Shown piece after piece: positions 52,205 through 61,913 of a stretch of DNA of 64,000 nt. Source of the stretch: Streptomyces marincola (GTDB lineage Bacteria; Actinomycetota; Actinomycetes; Streptomycetales; Streptomycetaceae). The stretch's first letter is position 1; every line of letters begins with the position of its first letter. Below the pieces are notes generated by a model that was not told the DNA's origin, searched no databases, and worked only from the letters and a program-made list of their open reading frames with translations. The position numbers and the translations under genes were made by a program. The stretch spans positions 6,440,001 to 6,504,000 of the forward strand of contig NZ_CP084541.1 of assembly GCF_020410765.1 (NCBI RefSeq), in the 5' to 3' direction.

Positions 52205-53224
52205 ATGCTCAGCCGTGCACGCCGTCGCGCTCCGCTCGGCGCTTTCGCAGCCGCACTCCTCCTCGTACCGCCGGCCGCCGGCTGCTCCACTCCCGGGGAA
52301 GGGGACGGCTCGGCCGCGGCGGATCCCGACGCGGCGTCCGTGGAGAGCTGCGGCCGCACGCTGGCCCCGGCGACGCCGCCGGAACGCATCGTCACCCTCG
52401 ACCAGTCCGCGACCGAGACACTGCTGGAACTCGGGCTGGCCGACCGCATGGTGGGCACCTCGAACCTCAAGGTCCCTGTCGCCCCGGAGCACCAGGACGC
52501 CTACGGGCGCATCCCGGTGCTGAATCCGGAGATCCCCACGGCCGAGCAGGTGCGCGCGGCGACACCGGACGCGGTCGTCGCCTCCTTCGCCGACGGCTTC
52601 ACCCGCGACAGGGCCGGTACCCGCGCCGAGTTGGCCGAGCTCGGGGTGCTCTCGTACGTCAGCGCGGTCGACTGCCCCGAGGACCACCCGCACGTCACGG
52701 CGTTCGACCGCCTGCTCCTCGACTACGAGAGGCTGGGCCGGCTGTTCGGCGCCGAGGACCGCGCGGAAGCCCTCGTCGCCGAGCAGCGGCAGGCCATCGA
52801 TGCCGCCGCCGGCGGGGAACTGGCGGAGGAGCCGACGCTGGTCTGGCTCTACTCGGTCTACAACGGACTGCCCTACGTGGCCGGCGGCACCGGACTGCCC
52901 AGCGAGATGAGCGCGCTGATCGGTGCGAGCAACGCGTTCGACGATGTGCCCGAGGACTGGCCGGAGGTCTCCTGGGAGGAGATCGCCGACCGGGACCCGG
53001 ACGTGATCGTCGTCGGCGACCTGGCCGAGCGCGGCGCGCCGGGCGACAGCGCGGAGGAGAAGATCGAGGTCCTGCGGGACGACCCGGTGACCTCACGCCT
53101 GACGGCCGTGCAGGAGGACAGGATCGTGGTCGTCCCCGGCATCGGGATGGACCCGTCCGTCCGCAGCGTGCACACCCTTGACCTGGTGGTGGACGGCATA
53201 CGGGGACTCGGCCATGTCCGCTGA
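52205..53224 (+). CDS. Metal-chelate/siderophore ABC transporter, substrate-binding lipoprotein
   Basis: The product is 339 aa. ATG 52205 was chosen because GGAGG lies just upstream and the signal peptide begins here; a GTG at 52184 is in frame. A lipobox (PPAAGC) near residue 27 predicts membrane anchoring. The class III binding-protein fold (PPERIVTLDQSATETLLELGL, VAGGTGLPSEMSALIGASNAF, DPDVIVVGD) is that of BtuF/FhuD-like proteins for metal chelates, haem or cobalamin. It heads a three-gene importer operon, overlapping the permease by 11 bases. Confidence 0.9.
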   Translation: MLSRARRRAPLGAFAAALLLVPPAAGCSTPGEGDGSAAADPDAASVESCGRTLAPATPPERIVTLDQSATETLLELGLADRMVGTSNLKVPVAPEHQDAYGRIPVLNPEIPTAEQVRAATPDAVVASFADGFTRDRAGTRAELAELGVLSYVSAVDCPEDHPHVTAFDRLLLDYERLGRLFGAEDRAEALVAEQRQAIDAAAGGELAEEPTLVWLYSVYNGLPYVAGGTGLPSEMSALIGASNAFDDVPEDWPEVSWEEIADRDPDVIVVGDLAERGAPGDSAEEKIEVLRDDPVTSRLTAVQEDRIVVVPGIGMDPSVRSVHTLDLVVDGIRGLGHVR

Positions 53225-54373
53225 ACCCGCCGGCCCCGCCGCCGGGGCCGCGACATCCGCGTCCGGCGACCCGGCCGGCCCGCTCCCGGACGTGCTGCAC
53301 CCGGCCGTTCCCGTGGCGGCCCTCCGGCTGCCCCCGGCGCCCGTGGCGACGCCCGGGACCGAACGGCCCGGGGTCGGGCCGCTGCCGGCGTTTTTGGCGG
53401 GAACCGCGGTGCTGCTTGCGTCCATGGTGCTGGCGGTCCGGCTCGGCGCGAGCGACATCTCCTACGGGGAGATCGGCCGCGCGGTGGCCGGCCGGATGTG
53501 GCTGGACGTCGAGGCCCTGCCGCCGCTGCGCGACTCCCTCATCTGGGACCTGCGCGTGCCGCGCGTGCTGCTGGCCGCCCTGGTCGGCGCCTCGCTGGCG
53601 GTCTGCGGCGCCGTGCTGCAATCCATCACCCGCAACGCCCTGGCCGACCCCTATCTGCTGGGCGTCGCCTCCGGCGCCTCCACGGGAGCCGTCACCGTCC
53701 TCGTGCTCGGAGCGGGCGCGGACTCCCTCGGGATGACGGGCGGGGCGTTCGCCGGCGCGCTGCTCTCCTTCGGCCTGCTGCTCCTGCTGCTGCGGCGCAC
53801 AGCCCTGGACTCGAGTCGGGTCGTGCTGACCGGCGTCGTCGTGTGGCACCTCTTCGTCGCCCTCACCTCGCTGCTCCTGATGGCGTCGGGCGACGCCGAC
53901 GACACGCGCGCGATGATGCGCTGGCTGCTGGGCTCGATGGCCACCGCCCGCTGGGACGCCGTGGTGATCTGCGCGGTGGTGGGCGCGGCGGGGCTGCTGG
54001 TGTGCTGGCTGTGCGCGACGGCGCTCGACGGCTTCGCGTTCGGTGCGGACACCGCCGCCTCGCTCGGCGTCAACGTGAAGGCCACGCGCGTGGTGCTGCT
54101 GGTCACCACCGCGCTGCTGACCGCCGCGGCCGTGGCGTACGTCGGGGCGATCGGCTTCGTCGGACTGATCGTGCCGCACGGCGTGCGCTTCGTCGTCGGG
54201 CCCACCCACCGGCTGCTGCTTCCGTTCTCCGCCCTGGCGGGGGCGGTGTTCCTGGTGTGGTCCGACGCCCTGGCGCGCACCGTCTTCGACCCGCGCGAGG
54301 TGCCGGTCGGGGTGTTCACGGCGCTGGTGGGCGTGCCGCTGTTCCTGCTGATCCTGCGGCGACGGGGAGAGAT

Positions 54374-54377
<4 letters not shown>
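53214..54377 (+). CDS. Metal-chelate ABC transporter permease (FecCD family)
   Basis: The product is 387 aa. After a Pro/Ala-rich cytoplasmic leader of about 60 residues come some nine to ten membrane helices. Family motifs are present: LRVPRVLLAALVGASLAVCGAVLQSITRN, PYLLGVASGA and IGFVGLIVPHGVRF. It would work as a homodimer with the ATPase encoded next. Its stop overlaps the ATPase start by ATGA. Confidence 0.93.
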
Positions 54378-55216
<839 letters not shown>

Positions 55217-55365
55217 GCCGCCGGCGGAACGCGCGGAGCGGCGCCGCGCGCTCACCCGGAAGCCGCCCCGGACCCGTTTCCCCCGACCGGCCCCGCAGCG
55301 GCCCCAGGGAGCGGGCTCGCGCCCGCCCCCGCCTGGTGCGGTGATCGGCTACCGGAATGACAAAG

Positions 55366-55400
55366 GCCCGCTGAGCTGGGAAGAATCCCACTCAGCGGGC
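55366..55400 (-). terminator. Ancestral tRNA-Pro terminator left of attL
   Basis: A stem of 10 bp plus 5 bp around a one-base bulge (GCCCGCTGAG at 55366 pairs with CTCAGCGGGC at 55391) precedes a T-rich stretch on the minus strand. It lies 11 bases from the partial tRNA copy, where the terminator of a minus-strand tRNA gene belongs. It probably served the tRNA before the element integrated. Confidence 0.65.
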
Positions 55401-55410
55401 ATCGCACCGT

Positions 55411-55453
55411 GTCGGGACGGCGGGATTTGAACCCACGACCCCTTGACCCCCAG
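55411..55453 (-). repeat. attL: 43-bp duplicate of tRNA-Pro 3' half
   Basis: Bases 55411-55453 equal 60210-60252 exactly, covering the tRNA-Pro 3' end up to the anticodon loop. The 5' half of the tRNA is absent here, so this is the attachment-site duplicate left by site-specific integration rather than a gene. Confidence 0.92.
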
Positions 55454-55782
55454 CACGTCGAAGCAGAGGTCTTGCCTGGTCAGGCATACGATGGGAATGT
55501 GAACCAGAGCCCTACGGGTACGGTACGCGTTTGTGGAAGCACGTAGTGTGGTCCGCAGTTGGTTCCCGAGAGCCCCGTGCAGGCGAAAGGCCGGTGGCCG
55601 TCGGCCAATCTCGTTCCGGTCACCCAGACGTCTGGGCGGTTCTGGGCGGCCCTGCGCGGACCGGCCGTCGAGCGTGGCGGAGCGTTACGCATCTCCGCGA
55701 CGCCCACTTTCGTCGGACGTCAGTTGGTCGCAGCACCGGCTTTCGGTCCCGATGGGTGGTAGACCTGGGCCATGATGGAGGG

Positions 55783-56136
55783 ATGGGCAGTAGACAGCGG
55801 ATCGTGTTGGGCGCGACGGGACTGGCGATCGGCATCTTGGTTGGTGTCTTTTCCCTCCTCAGCTGGGACCGGGCGAACCAACTCGCCGGTGTGGTCTCCG
55901 CCGCGGTGAGCGTTGCCGGACTGGGAGTCGGGGTCTGGGCGGTCCTGAGCGGCTCTGGGAGGACCTCAGTCCGCGTGTCCGATACGGGCGATGCGATGAC
56001 CACCGGGGGAGGTGGGGCCAATTCCGGGTTCGTCCTGTCGGCTGCGGGCACGCTACCCGACTCCGTGACTGTCGAGAGGACTGGCGGTGCCCAGGCCGAC
56101 GACGGAGTGGCGAACACGGGTGTTGAGCAGCGGTAG
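55783..56136 (+). CDS. Small two-helix membrane protein paired with NACHT NTPase
   Basis: The product is 117 aa from ATG 55783 behind GGAGGG. Two hydrophobic segments, at residues ~8-25 (IVLGATGLAIGILVGVFSLL) and ~35-55, predict membrane insertion. The rest is a Gly/Ser/Thr-rich tail. The frame extends upstream to 55531, but that part has no coding features. It precedes the NTPase gene by 27 bases and is probably in the same operon. The family is not recognised; a membrane sensor or effector for the NTPase is a guess from context. Confidence 0.65.
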   Translation: MGSRQRIVLGATGLAIGILVGVFSLLSWDRANQLAGVVSAAVSVAGLGVGVWAVLSGSGRTSVRVSDTGDAMTTGGGGANSGFVLSAAGTLPDSVTVERTGGAQADDGVANTGVEQR

Positions 56137-56163
56137 TCGATCGCGAGAACGGGGGGCGAAGGC

Positions 56164-59100
56164 GTGGTGGGGGATCAGCGAGTGGTCGCGAAGGGGACCG
56201 GCCAGGCGGAGGCTGGCGGCCGGGTGGCGCTGTCGAACACCGGGGTAATCACCGGCGGGGTCACGCTCGTCGTCCCAAGAGTCTCCCGTTCCGGCTACCT
56301 GTTGCAGGTGGAGGCCATCGCCGCGCCTCACTGCATTGGCCGCGAAGCTGAGCTGGCCGCGATGGCCGACTTCTGTACCACTCGCTTGCCCGAAGGAAGC
56401 GCTACGGCCTCGGGCACGTACTGGCGGTGGCTGGCTCCGGCATGGGCTGGGAAAACAGCGCTGATGGCCCATTTCGTGCTCCATCCTCCGCCGGGAGTCG
56501 AGGTGGTGTCCTTTTTCGTCACCGCTCGGCTGGCTCGGCAGAATGACCGGGATGCGTTCTGCGAGGTGGTCCAACGACAGCTCTATGCCTTGCTGGGCGA
56601 GGAGGAGCCGCTGACCACTGCATACGGCCGTGATGAGCAACTGCGTCTTGCGCTCGACCGCGCCGCACGGTTTTGTACTGTGCGGGGTAAGCGGCTGGTG
56701 CTGGTGGTCGATGGGCTTGATGAGGACCACGGGGTCACGTCCGGCTCGAATAGCCACAGTATCGCCGCACTTTTGCCGAGGATCCCGCCCTCTGGCATGC
56801 GGATTATTGTGACAAGCCGTCCACATCCGCCGGTTCCCGACGATGTGTCAGTGGACCACCCTATGCGAGATGGCGGAATCAACCGTTCGTTGGAGGTTTC
56901 GCCGCATGCGCAAGCAGTCCGGGTGGATGCCGAAAGGGACCTGCTGCGGCTGTTGGAAGGTGGTGGGCTGGGCCGGGATCTCATGGGGCTGATCGCTGCC
57001 GCAGGAGGCGGCCTGAGCGAGACCGACCTCGCCCACTTGGCGGCCAGCCGGCCGCGTCTGGTCGAGCGGGAGCTGAACGCGGTGAGCGGGCGCGGCTTCC
57101 GTACCCGAGGCCCCCACTGGCTGCCACCCGGTGACACCGAAAGCGGTCCGGACGTCTACCTGCTGGCCCACGAGGAGATCCAGCAGGGAGCCATGGATCT
57201 TCTCACCAACTCCGAGCTGGCCGATTATCGGGCGCGCCTCCACGAGTGGGCTGCGTCGTACCGTGAAGCTGGCTGGCCACCGGGCACACCCGAGTACCTG
57301 CTGCGCGGATACACCCAGCTCCTGGCAAGCCAGGGGGAGACGGCCCGCCTGGCCGATATCGTTTGCGACTCCGCTCGTCAGGAACGCCTCTGGCAGGTCA
57401 GCGGTTCGGACTTGGGATCTCTCACCGAGATCGCTTTAGCATTCGCCCTGCTCCTCGCGAGCCCCAGCTGGGACGACCAAGCTGCCGGGATGGCTCTGCG
57501 GCTCGCATTCCACCGTGATGCTCTCCACGACCGGATGGCCCATGTTTCCGACGAGCTGATCGGCCTGTGGGCTCGGCTAGGACATCTCGACTACGCCAGA
57601 AATCTTGCGAATGCCCAAGGCCCGCGGGGGAGGGACGCGGCACTGGGGGCCATTGCTCACTCCCTCGTGGCGGCCGGGCAGCTCGACCAGGCGATTGTCG
57701 TCGCCAGCGATGTGGCCCCCGGGTACACCGGAGACTCCTGTTTGGCCGCAATCGCCCTCGCAATGGCATCGGCAGGCCGTCACCAGGACGCGGTCGAAAC
57801 AGCGCGCACCGTCCGCGAGCAAGACAGGCGCGGGACAGCGCTGGCTACCGTCGCCCGGGAGCTCGCCCGAAGCGGCATACCCGACCAAGCTGTCTTGCTC
57901 GCCGCCGAGGCGGCTGCCAGCGACTTCGCCACTGACACATCGGAGGAAATCAGGTGTCTGACGGTAGTCTCCGAGGCGCTTTCGATCGCCGGCCTCGCCA
58001 GTCGCGCAGCCGAAGTACTTGCACTTGCCCTCGAACACGTCGCTCTCGAGACGGAGATGTACCGCCGGGCCCAACAGCTCGCGGTTGTTGCCAGTGAGCT
58101 GAGCTCCGGAGAACAACGCGGGCGGGCCATTGAGCTCACGGACAAGGCGATCGACGTGCTCCAGGGCATCGCTGATCCGGTGGAACGGACCTTTCCCGTT
58201 GAGCACCTTGTCGAAGCCCTGGTCGCTTGTGGCCGGTTTGACCAGGCGCTCCGTCTCGTCCTTGATCATGCGGCCGAGGAGGACCAGGACAGGATCGTCG
58301 TTCGAATTGTCGGTGGTCTAGCCGGGGCGGGGGAGTACGACCGGGCGGCGGGGTTGGCGCACACGATCAATGACCTGCCAGCCCGGTCCCTCGCGCTAAG
58401 TGCCCTGGCCGAGGCGATGGCCGTAGCGAGGCAGCCGGGCAGGGCGGTGGAAATGATCCAGCAGGCTACCAATCTGATCGATGGGGTTGACCACGGTGCA
58501 TGGTCGATCTCGGCCTTGGTGGCCGCGGCCGGAGTCCTGGGGCGTGTGCACCGGATGGACGAGGCGGTGACGCTGGGCCGCGCCGCGACCAATCTGGCGG
58601 GCGCCAACGTGCACGGCCGAAGACGTATGGCGCCTTTGCGTGCCGTTGTCGCGGCGCTTGTGGCGGCGAACCAGCTCGATCAGGCGGTGCAGGTGGCAAC
58701 TCACGCGGCCGCACTGGCTCAGGACGACGAGGCCAGCATCCACTACTGGGGGATCGCGGCTCGGGCCTCCGCCGCGGTCGCCCTGTCTGTTGCAGGCTGC
58801 CGGAGCGCAGCGCATCAGGTTCTTAGCCGAGCGCACTGCTCCGCCCCGCTTTTGGCGGATCAGATGGAATATGCGGAAGCGCTGGCGTACATCGCCGAGG
58901 GGTTCGCTGCCAGTGGCGATAAAGAGCAAGCTGCCGAAATAGCCACCCATGTAGCCGGTATGGTCGTGGCAGTCGAGAGTGAACACAATCGGTCATATAT
59001 TTTAGAGGCGGCGGCCCGCGCATTCACCCACGCCGGACAGTTCGATCGAGCCCTCGAGTTAATCAAAAGCATCGCCATTCCTGATGCTGCCGCCAGTGCC

Positions 59101-59559
59101 CTTGAGCGAGTTGCCATTGGCCTTGCAGCGGCCGGGGCCTTCGATCGGGCGCTGAGCGTCGCTGGCGACATCGTATTTGTGGCAGAACAGGACAGTGCGC
59201 TCGCCAGTATCGTGGAAGGAGTGGCAGCAGCCGGCGACCTCGACGGCGCACAGGAAGTAGCCGATCTCATCCGTTCCACCTATAGGCGGGAAACTGTACT
59301 TCACTCGATTGTCAAAGCTCTGGCACTGGAAGGGAGGCGAGATGAGGCCGCCAGCTTGCTGGCTTCCATCGACAGCCCCGAGGCGCGGGGCCAAGCCCTC
59401 GGTGCCCTTGCCCATGCCGTCGGTCCCTCGGTAGAAGGGCGACGCCTCCTGATCGAAGCCCTCTACATCGCACGCTGGGACTCCCTGGTGGCCGTCATCG
59501 GAACGGTCACACCAGGGAGCCTCTCGGAATTGGCGGCATGGATGCTCCAGGACGCCTGA
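56164..59559 (+). CDS. NACHT-type NTPase with C-terminal TPR-like repeats
   Basis: The product is 1131 aa from GTG 56164, which has a purine-rich site upstream. Residues 1-55 are Gly/Val-rich. The NTPase follows: Walker A APAWAGKT at 91-98, Walker B with LVLVVDGLDE at 178-187 (the NACHT form with paired acidic residues), and the sensor IIVTSRP at 214-220. After a linker domain to ~470 come about 14 repeats of roughly 33 residues to the C-terminus, of the pattern A-x2-LAxAGxxDQAxxxA. NACHT plus repeats is the plan of NLR-like signalling and of bacterial antiphage NTPases. Location in an integrated element with a membrane partner suits a defence role, but this is inference. A transcription regulator of the STAND class is an alternative. 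Confidence 0.85.
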   Translation: MVGDQRVVAKGTGQAEAGGRVALSNTGVITGGVTLVVPRVSRSGYLLQVEAIAAPHCIGREAELAAMADFCTTRLPEGSATASGTYWRWLAPAWAGKTALMAHFVLHPPPGVEVVSFFVTARLARQNDRDAFCEVVQRQLYALLGEEEPLTTAYGRDEQLRLALDRAARFCTVRGKRLVLVVDGLDEDHGVTSGSNSHSIAALLPRIPPSGMRIIVTSRPHPPVPDDVSVDHPMRDGGINRSLEVSPHAQAVRVDAERDLLRLLEGGGLGRDLMGLIAAAGGGLSETDLAHLAASRPRLVERELNAVSGRGFRTRGPHWLPPGDTESGPDVYLLAHEEIQQGAMDLLTNSELADYRARLHEWAASYREAGWPPGTPEYLLRGYTQLLASQGETARLADIVCDSARQERLWQVSGSDLGSLTEIALAFALLLASPSWDDQAAGMALRLAFHRDALHDRMAHVSDELIGLWARLGHLDYARNLANAQGPRGRDAALGAIAHSLVAAGQLDQAIVVASDVAPGYTGDSCLAAIALAMASAGRHQDAVETARTVREQDRRGTALATVARELARSGIPDQAVLLAAEAAASDFATDTSEEIRCLTVVSEALSIAGLASRAAEVLALALEHVALETEMYRRAQQLAVVASELSSGEQRGRAIELTDKAIDVLQGIADPVERTFPVEHLVEALVACGRFDQALRLVLDHAAEEDQDRIVVRIVGGLAGAGEYDRAAGLAHTINDLPARSLALSALAEAMAVARQPGRAVEMIQQATNLIDGVDHGAWSISALVAAAGVLGRVHRMDEAVTLGRAATNLAGANVHGRRRMAPLRAVVAALVAANQLDQAVQVATHAAALAQDDEASIHYWGIAARASAAVALSVAGCRSAAHQVLSRAHCSAPLLADQMEYAEALAYIAEGFAASGDKEQAAEIATHVAGMVVAVESEHNRSYILEAAARAFTHAGQFDRALELIKSIAIPDAAASALERVAIGLAAAGAFDRALSVAGDIVFVAEQDSALASIVEGVAAAGDLDGAQEVADLIRSTYRRETVLHSIVKALALEGRRDEAASLLASIDSPEARGQALGALAHAVGPSVEGRRLLIEALYIARWDSLVAVIGTVTPGSLSELAAWMLQDA

Positions 59560-59764
59560 GGCGGACTGTTTCCTTGACTCGTCCCATTCCCCACTCGCTA
59601 ACGGTCCCACATGTGAGCTGTTGTTTGCGGCCGAACTGGGGCGAAGCCAGCACAACTGCATGAAGGTCGAGCTGGGAAGGTGCGGCATTCGGCGGATCTT
59701 CCTCTGAGATCGTGAATGGGAGCAGTGACAGTGCCGTTGGCCACAGGCGCATCACTGCCTTGAC

Positions 59765-59905
59765 CTACCGTCCGCGGATGATGTTGCGGAGCGGCGGCTT
59801 GCGTGTGAGGGCAGGGCGTTGGTTGTTGAGGTGGTTGGTGAGGGCGGTACCTGCTTCGTGGAGGGAACTCGCGGTGCTCTGCCGGACTGCGAACGTGCGG
59901 AGCGT
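59765..59905 (-). pseudogene. Possible C-terminal fragment of an unidentified minus-strand gene
   Basis: On the minus strand one frame ends ...LHEAGTALTNHLNNQRPAL then TRKPPLRNIIRGR before a TAG at 59767-59765. It reads like a genuine protein C-terminus, perhaps of a mobile-element protein, but it runs into the integrase stub upstream and has no start. It may be a remnant joined by deletion. Evidence is composition and plausibility only. Confidence 0.3.
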
Positions 59906-60140
59906 CCGCGTTCATGATTTTCGACACACGTGTGCCACGCTGCTGCTGGCACAGGGGGTGGACGCCCGGACGATTATGGAGACCTTGGGGCGCAGCACGA
60001 TCACGATGACGCTGGACACCTACGCGCACGTGATGGAGACAACGCTCAAGGCGGCTGCCGCCCGGATGGATGACGCCCTCGGGCTGGCCAGTGGGGGAGA
60101 GGAGGAAAGCGGCGCGGAAGGAGCTCCAGAGAGCCGCTGA
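59893..60140 (+). pseudogene. Tyrosine integrase, C-terminal fragment
   Basis: About 80 codons match the end of actinomycete site-specific integrases. They include the box II His-x-x-Arg in VHDFRHTCATLLLAQG and the Tyr nucleophile in LGRSTITMTLDTYAHVM. The N-terminal DNA-binding domains and the first catalytic Arg are missing, and upstream sequence in frame is unrelated. It reads towards the tRNA 70 bases away, the usual place of int beside att. It cannot be active alone, so the element is probably fixed unless helped in trans. Confidence 0.88.
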
Positions 60141-60166
60141 ACGGCACGTTGATGTCAGCGGAAGAT

Positions 60167-60205
60167 GTCAAAAGCCCTCTGGGTAGTACCCAGAGGGCTT
60201 TTGAC
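60167..60205. terminator. Bidirectional terminator between integrase stub and tRNA-Pro
   Basis: A perfect 18-bp stem (60167-60184 with 60188-60205) with a 3-base loop carries A/T runs at its base in both directions. It now ends the minus-strand tRNA transcript and came in with the element, since a different terminator sits next to attL. Confidence 0.9.
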
Positions 60206-60210
60206 CTGCG

Positions 60211-60284
<74 letters not shown>

Positions 60285-60355
60285 GTGCCCGGTCCTACCA
60301 GGGGTTCCCCCCTTGCCGTGCACGAGAACCATACCGCATGCGCGGGGGTGCTCGC

Positions 60356-61780
60356 TCAGCCGTGCTCCGTGGTGAGGAGCACCCCCAGCGGGGTGCGGTG
60401 CCACCAGGCGCGGGTCTCGCGGCGTTCGCGCGGCGTGGTGAACCGGTAGCGGTGGACGCGGGCCCTGACGTGGGCGGGCGGCCGCCCGGGGAAGGGGTTG
60501 GCGCGCAGCAGCGCCAGGACGGCGGGGTCGCCCTCGCGCAGGCGGCGGACCAGGGGGCGCAGCCACGGCGCGGGGGCGTGCGGGGACAGCGCGGCGATCC
60601 AGAGCTGCCAGTCCAGGCGCAGGTGGAACGGGGCGAACTGCCGGGGCAGGCGGCGCGGGTCGCCCGGCTTGCCGTGGAACTCGTACGCGCGCCACCGGGT
60701 GTCGGGTCCTGGGTCGGGGTCCGAGGTGCCCTCGAACACGATCTCGTGCCGCACCCGGGTCACGCTGCCGAACGCGCCGTAGGCGTTCACCAGGTGCGCG
60801 CCGTTGTAGGCGCGGTTCATCTGCTGGCGGGAGGACAGCAGGTTCCGCACCGGCCAGTAGCTCAGGACGGCGACCGCCGCGGCCACCGCGAGGACGGCGA
60901 CCGTGAACCAGGCGGGGGCGTCCCCCTGCCCGTCGGGAGGGGCGGGAAGAGGCAGGTGGCGCGCGGCCGTCGCGCCGTCGACTGCGGCCAGGGCGAGGAT
61001 CATGGTGAGCCAGTTGAGCCAGGCGAAGTTCCCCGAGGCGACGAGCCACAGCTGGGTGGCGATCACGGCGAGCGCCGCCCAGGTGGCCAGCGGCTGCGGC
61101 AGGAACAGGCCGAAGGGCACGATCAGTTGGGTGACGTGGTTCGCCGCCGCCTCCACGCGGTGCAGCGGTCGCGGCAGGTGGTGGAACCACCAGCTGAGCG
61201 GGCCCGGCATCGGCTGGGTCTCGTGGTGGTGGTACAGGCAGGTCAGGTCGCGCCAGCAGGGGTCGCCGCGCCACTTGATCAGCCCGGCCCCGAGCTCGAC
61301 GCGGAAGACGAGCCACAGCACGAGGTACAGGGTCACGGTCGGCGGCGCGATGTCGTCGTTGCCGAGGAAGACCATCAGGAAGCCGGCTTCGAGCAGCAGG
61401 GACTCCCAGCCGTACGCGTACCAGGTCTGCCCCGCGTTGACCACCGACAGGTACAGCACCCAGAGCACCGCCCACAGGGCCATCGAGCCGCCGAGCGGCA
61501 CGGCGTCGGCCGCGCCGGCCGCCACGGCGGCGGAGAGCGCCGCCCCCGACCAGGCCACCGCCGCGAGGGCGCGGTCCGAGTAGTGCAGGTGGAACAAGCC
61601 GGGCGCGCGGCGGAACGGCACGCGCCGCAGGAACGCGGGCGCGGGCGTCAGCCCGCGCTCCCCGGCGAGCACGCGGAACTCGCGGAGCGCGGCGAGGAAC
61701 GCGAGCAGGTAGACCACGGCCACGCCGCGCTGGATCACCAGCCGGCTCAGCCAGGCGTCGGGGGCGGCGGTCCAGTCCAT
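60356..61780 (-). CDS. Lipase maturation factor-like membrane protein
   Basis: The product is 474 aa with several membrane helices over residues ~15-310 and a soluble C-terminal ~150 residues. The stretches YGWESLLLEAGFL, KWRGDPCWRDLTCLYHHHETQPMPGPLSWWFH and RVEAAANHVTQLIVPFG match my memory of the LMF1 family, which helps fold secreted lipases in animals; bacterial members have no defined role. A related reading is an HTTM-type membrane protein. It stands alone downstream of no clear operon partner. Confidence 0.75.
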   Translation of the reverse strand: MDWTAAPDAWLSRLVIQRGVAVVYLLAFLAALREFRVLAGERGLTPAPAFLRRVPFRRAPGLFHLHYSDRALAAVAWSGAALSAAVAAGAADAVPLGGSMALWAVLWVLYLSVVNAGQTWYAYGWESLLLEAGFLMVFLGNDDIAPPTVTLYLVLWLVFRVELGAGLIKWRGDPCWRDLTCLYHHHETQPMPGPLSWWFHHLPRPLHRVEAAANHVTQLIVPFGLFLPQPLATWAALAVIATQLWLVASGNFAWLNWLTMILALAAVDGATAARHLPLPAPPDGQGDAPAWFTVAVLAVAAAVAVLSYWPVRNLLSSRQQMNRAYNGAHLVNAYGAFGSVTRVRHEIVFEGTSDPDPGPDTRWRAYEFHGKPGDPRRLPRQFAPFHLRLDWQLWIAALSPHAPAPWLRPLVRRLREGDPAVLALLRANPFPGRPPAHVRARVHRYRFTTPRERRETRAWWHRTPLGVLLTTEHG

Positions 61781-61913
61781 GCCCCATGCCTACCACCGGG
61801 TGGGCCGCGCGGCACGGAAGCGCCGTTGACCTGGGGCGTCGTCACGGCATAGCTTCTGCGCGGACATCGCCGACCGTGTCCCGGGAGGGCACGGCGCCAG
61901 AGGAAGGCCCCCG

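Larger units (their letters stand above)
55454..60209. mobile_element. Decayed integrative element in tRNA-Pro(GGG)
   Basis: About 4.8 kb is bounded by the 43-bp att repeat, with the intact tRNA at the right end and an integrase C-terminal stub reading towards it. This is the usual layout of actinomycete integrative elements. No replication, transfer or excisionase gene was recognised. Codon GC bias inside is visibly weaker than in the flanks. The intact cargo is a small membrane protein and a NACHT-type NTPase. Bases 55454-55782 hold no supported gene. Confidence 0.85.

Noticed and set aside
55411..55484. Second functional tRNA-Pro gene
   Set aside because: Only the 3' half matches; beyond base 55453 there is no 5' half and no acceptor stem partner.
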